Shown here one piece after another: positions 58,131-64,000 of a stretch of 64,000 nt of DNA. Source of the DNA: Rhyzopertha dominica. Lineage: Eukaryota > Arthropoda > Insecta > Coleoptera > Bostrichidae. Position numbers and translations under genes: made by a program. Each line of letters opens with the position of its first letter. The stretch's first letter is position 1. A model generated the notes under the pieces. The model searched no databases. It saw only the letters and a program-made list of their open reading frames with translations, and was not told where the DNA came from. The stretch is from NCBI GenBank assembly GCA_025024175.1, contig QCXZ01000064.1, forward strand, positions 4,712,001-4,776,000, written 5' to 3'.

Positions 58131-59604
58131 AGTAATTCTTGGTGCTGATTTAGACATTAAAGTAGCAATACGGACATTTTTTGAGAGTGATGGAAGTTGT
58201 CTTTTATCGTTTTATAGTTGTCTGTAAATCTTAACAAATGTATGTTTTGTAGATCAATCGCGATAGTGCTCTTAACCTTTTGGACCAAGCTTGTCGTTTA
58301 GATGTTGAAAGCCTTTTATTTTATAAAAAAATCTGCTGTTACCCAAATACTAAGACAAGAACAAAACAAAGAAATTTTTTGTGGTGCCCGTTTTTTGGCT
58401 ATTCTTCTGCCATGACGGCAACCGCGCTGGGCCCGGTGCCGAATGCATTCGCAGGAAGTGAGGGGTCTTTGACTGGCCTTATGCCTGGCCGTTCCCTCCT
58501 GCATATATTACCGTGTGCTCCGTCTGCTGAATTCTAATTATTAGCGTACGTTTGGAGCCCGTCGTCTTTATTATTAAGTATCCAGCGACTGTGTGCCTGA
58601 GAAGTCGCGTTGCTGTCCCAGTCAACGTGAAAACTGTAATCTTTGCTCTGTTGCCTGACGATTGCTGTATTGAAATTAGAAACACATGCGTTGTGTTAGG
58701 ACTGCTGGATAAAAAGCATCCTAACAAATTGAAATACTAAATGAAACAGCGAGGGACCATAAATAAAACATAAAAAAACACTAGGGTTATGTCTTTTTAT
58801 GGCATCTACCCAGTTTAATTTAATTTTTCGAAACGTTGCTGTTGCAGTCTATGTAAACAAAAAAATATATAATCTTATAACATTCGGTATTAGACCTATA
58901 TGCTTCTTTTTGTGTACCATCCAATTATGCATATACGTGTATGTTTTTGACTACTTTTTTCCTGTTTTGTAACGGACCAGAGTGACTATGTCAGTTGCTG
59001 CATGCATGTATCACCTAACAGTTTTGCCATAATAAACTTTAGGCAAAGATTTCCAATGCTTATACTTCATCTGTGATGAAAACGAAGAAAATTTTTAATT
59101 GTGTTTTAATATTGTTAGCGTTTAAGTCAGCCATTGTAGGAAGATATTATGTGTAGCATCATTTGATGCGCCCGGTCGATGTTTACAATACTTGTAAATT
59201 ACAGCTTATTTGTAAATACACCGGTGTTTGTAGTGCGTATTACCTATTTTTGCGGATTTTATCTACAACTTCGAAATGCACCAATCACCATGTGTGAAAA
59301 AATGTGCCTGCAATCCATCAAATTGCCTTGAATATGTCTTTAAATAAAGAATATCTGTATTTCCCATCGCACCGTTTTATTTAAAACCACAAAATACAAT
59401 ACTCTGCTGCCTGCATGTTAAAAATAGTCAGTGTATTGGTAATGAAATGTCTTTATTATAAACCCCCTGTGTAGGTAAAGTAATACCCAGAAGAGAGTAA
59501 CCACTTAAAAATTGTTTTGCTTATGGTTATGCTTACAGTTTGGCTTTAATGGCGTTTATCAGACTGTTAAGTCATGTTGCTCCAGCAGTACTAAACTGTT
59601 CCTA
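58131..59604. other. No gene recognised
   Basis: AT-rich, with a higher-GC patch at 58400-58690 where frames on both strands (58280-58537, 58479-58727) are open but unrecognised. Confidence 0.4.
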
Positions 59605-59928
59605 TTGTCTGTAAAATCGACTCCTAGGGCCAGGAGGTAGTCCGGGGTGATACCAGAGGTACCGCCCTAATCTTAGTAGTTGATATCAAGCGGCAAATCT
59701 GGTACTGCTACCAGTAAGTAACAAGAAGAATCGGTGTGAATTTGTGTGCCGCTCGCAACTCATTGAAATTTGTACAGACAGATGGGTGGACCAACCAGGT
59801 ATAAGCAAAAATAGCCCTTAACCCAAATGATTATAGGAGTTTAAATTGTATGAAGCATTTTGGACATAAGTCTAACGTCCCCTAAACTGCAGTTCTCAAA
59901 ATGTTTATCAAAGTTTTTGTAATTTCTC
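59605..59928 (+). repeat. Left terminal inverted repeat of the Sailor-like element
   Basis: It pairs with 62355-62681. The homology fades after TAATTTCTC at 59928. The outer part includes a direct CCTCCTGGCCCTAGGAGTCG-like palindromic stretch shared by both ends. Confidence 0.85.
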
Positions 59929-60038
59929 GTACGGAACAATTATAAGAAATTAAAATTAAAACAAAGATTAAATCCTCTAGGATATACAGATTTTATTAAA
60001 TATATACAAAAATACAAAAATATATACAAAATAAAAAT

Positions 60039-61458
60039 TTAAAAATCCTCGAAGGAGTCCGAATCTTCGTCCTCACTATCCTCTGTGTTTACAGTAAAAA
60101 TTAGAGGCCTAATTTCATCAATAATTTTTTCTTGTTCTGACGAATTAATAATAATTTTTTCTGTGTGTTCCACGAACGACACCCATTTTTCACTTGGAAT
60201 TTGGTCCAAAGCTTCTTCCCACATTTTTAATACATCCTCTTCTTTCGAGCCTAACTTCGCAATGTTTTTGTCGAAATAGTTTTTGGCTACTCCCCATATC
60301 AGCTCAATAGGATTGAAATGACAATGATATGGGGGTAGCCTTAATATTTCATGCCCATATTGATGAGCTAATTCGTCAACATAATACAAACATTTTTCGG
60401 TTTGGCCACTTTCTTTGGCCAATTTCAGTAAGTCGGATTTTAAATAGATATCTGCAGGTATGTGAACGTGGTGTTCATTAAGCCATCTGATAATATCATT
60501 TTTTAGCCATGAACCAGTTGGTTGGGGGTTTTTTCTGCGGCTATGATATGAGGCATTGTCCAATATTATAATAGATGGCTCTTCAAGTTTTTTTTAAAAT
60601 AGACTCCTCAAACCATTTCTCGAAGAAAACGGCGTTCATGTTTTCGTGGTAGTCGTCTGACTTCTTGCCGCTTGCGAAACACTGTCCTGCTTCCGGTATA
60701 AAACCCATCTTGCCCCCCGCATGCACAATAATGTAACGTTTTCCACTTCCACATTTCGTTGGTTGTTGGTAGCAACGCACACTGTTGTCTTGCCAAGATC
60801 TCTTTTCTCCACCTTTACTAAATATCCAAGTCTCATCTAAAAAGACAAACGGTTTTGGGGACTCACTTTTTAAATTTTTTATATAGTTTCGAAGAAACTC
60901 GTGGCGTTTAGAAACAATGTGAGACATTTCACACAAACATTTTCTGTTTTGCGTTTTTTTGTAACGGAAGCCCAAAGATTTTATTATTTTACTTAAAGAT
61001 GGAAGACTAAGTTCCAAAATTTTTTTGTCTTTTAAGGTTTTAGCGAGTAATTGTAAAGTTACATATTCTTTTTTTTCATAGAGCGAATAGATTTCGGACC
61101 GTATTTGCTCTTTAATTTCTGGCGGTGAGTCTTTAGTTAAAGGAGCTTTTCGTTGTAAGGCCGGTTTATTTACAGATCCTAAGGAAAAATATATTATTAC
61201 TAATTATTCTAAACCGCCTACAAAAAACTTACCAGTATTTCGTTGAAGACGCAAATAATTTTGCACGGATGTAACACTAATGCCACATGCTACAGCAGTT
61301 CTTTCTTGCACTTTTTTAAAGTCAACAGGAATTGCACCAGAAGCTTCAATACAACGTTTTTCATTTGAAAAAAAATCGTGCACTTTTAACACCATATTAC
61401 GACAACAGTCTTTTAATTGTTTATACAGGGGCTCTTGCTTTTCGAAAGTCACTTCCAT
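60039..61458 (-). CDS. Sailor-like DDE transposase, two exons, one homopolymer frameshift
   Basis: Exon 1 is 61458-61233, starting at ATG (MEVTFEKQEPLYKQLKDCC), with a helix-turn-helix (CGISVTSVQNYLR). A 54-bp intron (61232-61179) has GTAAGT and a TTTTTCCTTAG acceptor and joins in frame. Exon 2 carries a second DNA-binding part (LSLPSLSKIIKSLGFRYKKT), then the DDE catalytic fold: VFLDETWIFSKGGEKRSW (first Asp), ILDNASYHSRR (second Asp), LPPYHCHFNPIELIWG (Glu), and an acidic tail (EDSEDEDSDSFEDF). About 450 residues. Between the second Asp and the Glu there are 84 residues, close to the DD82E spacing of Sailor elements. The frame is broken only at an 8-T run (60588-60595 on the plus strand); one base fewer restores it. 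Confidence 0.85.
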
Positions 61459-62354
61459 ATTTTACAATAACACGACTAACACTAACGAAAATTCAATCTG
61501 TTCTAAATGCAAGAGAAAGCGCTTTCTGTCTAAAAGTGCTTAAACAGGTATAAATTAGTTGCCCAGGTACTCTGGATAATTGTTATTTTCTCGGAAACTG
61601 TTGATGTTATTGTAATCAATAATTTTAAGAAACAGGATTAACTCGCAAACCTAGGTAAACAACCACCAATATAAATCTGAAATTACTGTATCTTTAAAAT
61701 GGAATCATTTGTTTATGTTGTTATATTTAGATAGTTTTAAATTGTTATCAAAGCCGAGTTACAGAATACAAAATTTATATAAAATATTTGTAATGAGAAG
61801 TTATATATTTACGGTAAAACCCGGTTATCGGAAATCGGGTTAGCCGAAACGAAGACGAAAAACAAAATCGCCAAAATATCCGAAATTACACTTATCGTTA
61901 AGGAAAATTAGTCCCAAAAAAAGACCGCATTGCCGAAAAAGTCGTACAAAGTTGAAAATGTTTTTGATCGACTTTAAACATCCCAAATTTCAAATTTAAA
62001 TGTAAGATTGTCACGTCGCGTCGACTTTTTGCGACCGATTTTAATTGCACATCAAATACTAGTTGAAAAAACTGAAACTATCTCGAAATGTAATGCCTAA
62101 TTCGAATGCAATTCAAGACGGACAGTCAAAAAGGCATCTAGCCGATATAATGTCTATGGCGCCGGACGGCATGAAGATTCTAGCGCGCCAAAAATAGAAA
62201 AATCAAAAATCGCTAAAAGTACTTATTAGACCATGAATAGCTTGGTTAAAGTTTGATGTTGATTGTACTATTGCCGATTGAACCTGGGACTGACATTCAC
62301 ATTTAAACATTTTAGACGAGATAAAATAAAAACTATGATCAAATCAGAATTTAA

Positions 62355-62681
62355 GAGAAATTACAAAAACTTTGATATACATGTTGAGAACTGCAGTATA
62401 CGGAATGTTGGAATGTTTGTTTCCAAAGTGCTTCATACAATTTAAACTCTTCTAATCATTTGGGTTAAGGGCTATTTTTGCTTATACCTGCTTGGTCCAC
62501 CCATCTGTCTGTACAAATTTCAATGAGTTGCGAGCGGCACACAAATTCACACCGATTCTTCTTGTTACTTACTGGTAGCAGTACCAGATTTGCCGCTTGA
62601 TATCAACTACTAAGATTAGGGCGGTACCTCTGGTATCACCCCGGACTACCTCCTGGCCCTAGGAGTCGATTTTACAGACTA
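62355..62681 (-). repeat. Right terminal inverted repeat of the Sailor-like element
   Basis: Inverted partner of 59605-59928; see there. Confidence 0.85.
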
Positions 62682-62683
62682 TA

Positions 62684-63389
62684 GCACACTTGTGCTCAAT
62701 TGGATTCTAGATATCTAGGTACAGTTCCTTAATTCACAAAGCACTCGCATATAAGCTGTGGCAATTCGGTGTATTACCGTTTTGGAAGACAAGCAGGTCA
62801 TAAAAAATTTGTTGATGGAGTGATTATTAGAGATACACAGTGAAAAAAAAATATTAGTCGATTACGCCTGCAATCTTTGTCAAAGACAAGACCCTCAAAA
62901 TATCGTCTGAATTGAGTTCAAACAAAATTGTGAAAGTTAATAAACAAATCACCAACAAGCGAGGCGTTAAAGAAACGACATTCCAACCTGATTTAATTTA
63001 AAGCTACCGGTGAGAAAGGAACTACCCGGCTACTAGATATACACGAACTACTTGTTAAAAGACAACTACAAAATAGCCTTCCGAATGTCATTGAATCCAC
63101 AATGCCGATTAAAATTATTGGCATTCCTATAAAGTTTTACGGTTGTAATAATATTTTTCTCTATGTAAAATTTTTGTCTGGTCAAAGTCAATCATGTATT
63201 TAGTCGAATATGATTGTTCAGCTACGAAATGTTATCTATTTATTGCAATCTAGGAGCACGTATGTGTTTTTTCTAACGCGTTTTCTTTTAGTTTGACCTA
63301 TCTAACACTTGTCGCAAGAATAAGTAATTTTGTANACACCTTTACTTTCTAAATGTACTTTATGTTGTAGAACTTAATATTTTATCTAA
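62684..63389. other. No gene recognised
   Basis: AT-rich spacer with one N at 63335. Confidence 0.45.
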
Positions 63390-63515
63390 ATTATACGTAC
63401 TATCAACAACAGAAATATCGTGCTTTCTTAATTTTTCAGATAGGCCTTGTACATAAGACAACCTCAACTTTAATTTACTTTGTCCTGACTGAGAATTTAC
63501 TTGATTTGGACGAAC
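63390..63515 (-). pseudogene. Penelope-like element 3' fragment
   Basis: About 80% alike over 120 bp to 10480-10600. The minus strand reads LSYVQGLSEKLRKHDISVVD, the block following the RT of Penelope-like elements. It is cut on both sides. Confidence 0.65.
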
Positions 63516-64000
63516 AATTTTATTAAAAATTGACTAAATATTCATATTACTATGCATAACAATTTCTCACTAGCGCTGATTTAAGATGACATAAGGATCC
63601 GAGCCTCAGTTAGCAGTCACCGTCTGATTATTTCCTTTCCAGGTAAAATAATACATATTAACGTAGTAAGTACTGAAAGTAATACTTTACTGGATGAATA
63701 GACGTCTATAATAATAATAATATTTATTCGATCCAACGGGCATAGCTGCCCACATAGGATAACATAAATACAAGCATCAAAACAAACGATTCGAAGGTAC
63801 AATTCAAAATTGAAGCGAAGAAGTTTCATAAATCACATACACTCAAAACAAACTTTTTTTTGCAAATGCCCGTTCATTCAAAACAAATATGTCTACAGAG
63901 TGCTGAACACTGTTATACAATCGACACATATTGTATATAGGCAAAAAATAATGACTATTTGTGAATAGTGAATGTTCGTGAGTGTCTAGATCCCATACGT
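63516..64000 (-). repeat. 3' end of a non-LTR element, runs off the right edge
   Basis: On the minus strand GATCGAATAAATATTATTAT near 63735-63715 shows a poly(A)-type signal followed by an (ATT)n tail, the same layout as the 3' end at 2478-2510. No protein block is readable up to 64000. Confidence 0.5.

Larger units (their letters stand above)
59605..62681 (-). mobile_element. Sailor-like DNA transposon, 3077 bp, long TIRs
   Basis: Inverted repeats of about 324-327 bp (59605-59928 and 62355-62681) begin GTCTGTAAAATCGACTCCTA close to the outer ends and are near-identical over their first 220 bp. TA lies outside both ends (59603-59604 and 62682-62683). A transposase gene with one short intron fills the left centre on the minus strand. 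A stretch at 61810-61860 resembling a pogo/Tigger end lies between the gene and the right repeat. The good state of the repeats argues for recent movement. Confidence 0.85.

Noticed and set aside
1..64000. CRISPR arrays, tRNA and rRNA genes
   Set aside because: No regularly spaced short repeats, no tRNA-like B-box/cloverleaf and no rRNA-like stretches were noticed on either strand; the window is eukaryotic.

Overview
This window looks like AT-rich, gene-poor DNA from an insect; a beetle is my guess, but nothing in the sequence proves the order. Evidence is the spliced metazoan CABIT-domain coding exon near 54-56 kb, the mix of mobile elements (jockey-like non-LTR elements, Penelope-like elements, DD34D and DD41D mariners, Tc1, a MULE, Crypton-like tyrosine recombinases) and the 100-N scaffold gap. 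No rRNA, tRNA or CRISPR array was recognised.

Layout. 1-8.1 kb: three decayed non-LTR reverse-transcriptase copies, one split by a Mutator-like element (5790-7753). 8.1-15.5 kb: sparse DNA with a 601-bp TA-flanked MITE, Penelope-like fragments, a jockey-like RT relic and a GC-rich block ending in a splice-donor match. 16-23.7 kb: a DD41D transposon, a second DD41D relic, a Crypton-like recombinase relic, a mariner N-terminal scrap, an internally deleted Tc1 element and a non-LTR linker scrap. 25.7-46.6 kb: one 9.3-kb segment is present twice in direct orientation (25663-35007 and 37259-46600), and 2.15 kb of it is present a third time inverted (35108-37260) next to the N gap. This is best read as an unmerged contig overlap plus a fold-back artefact, so about 11.6 kb of the window is probably not real. 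46.5-53.6 kb: mariner pieces, a long-TIR DD41D transposon inserted in a tyrosine-recombinase relic, a DD34D mariner, and a third recombinase copy. 54.2-56 kb: the only clear host gene, a CABIT protein (GAREM/Serrano type). 56.9-64 kb: an internally deleted mariner, a Gypsy RT scrap, and a nearly intact 3.08-kb transposon with 324-bp TIRs, one 54-bp intron and a Sailor-like DD84E transposase.

The items most worth follow-up are the false duplication, a hammerhead-ribozyme-like motif at 30131-30177, the Sailor-like transposon, the long-TIR DD41D element whose transposase is broken only at two 8-base homopolymers, and the CABIT exon whose apparent stop codon lies inside a consensus splice donor.
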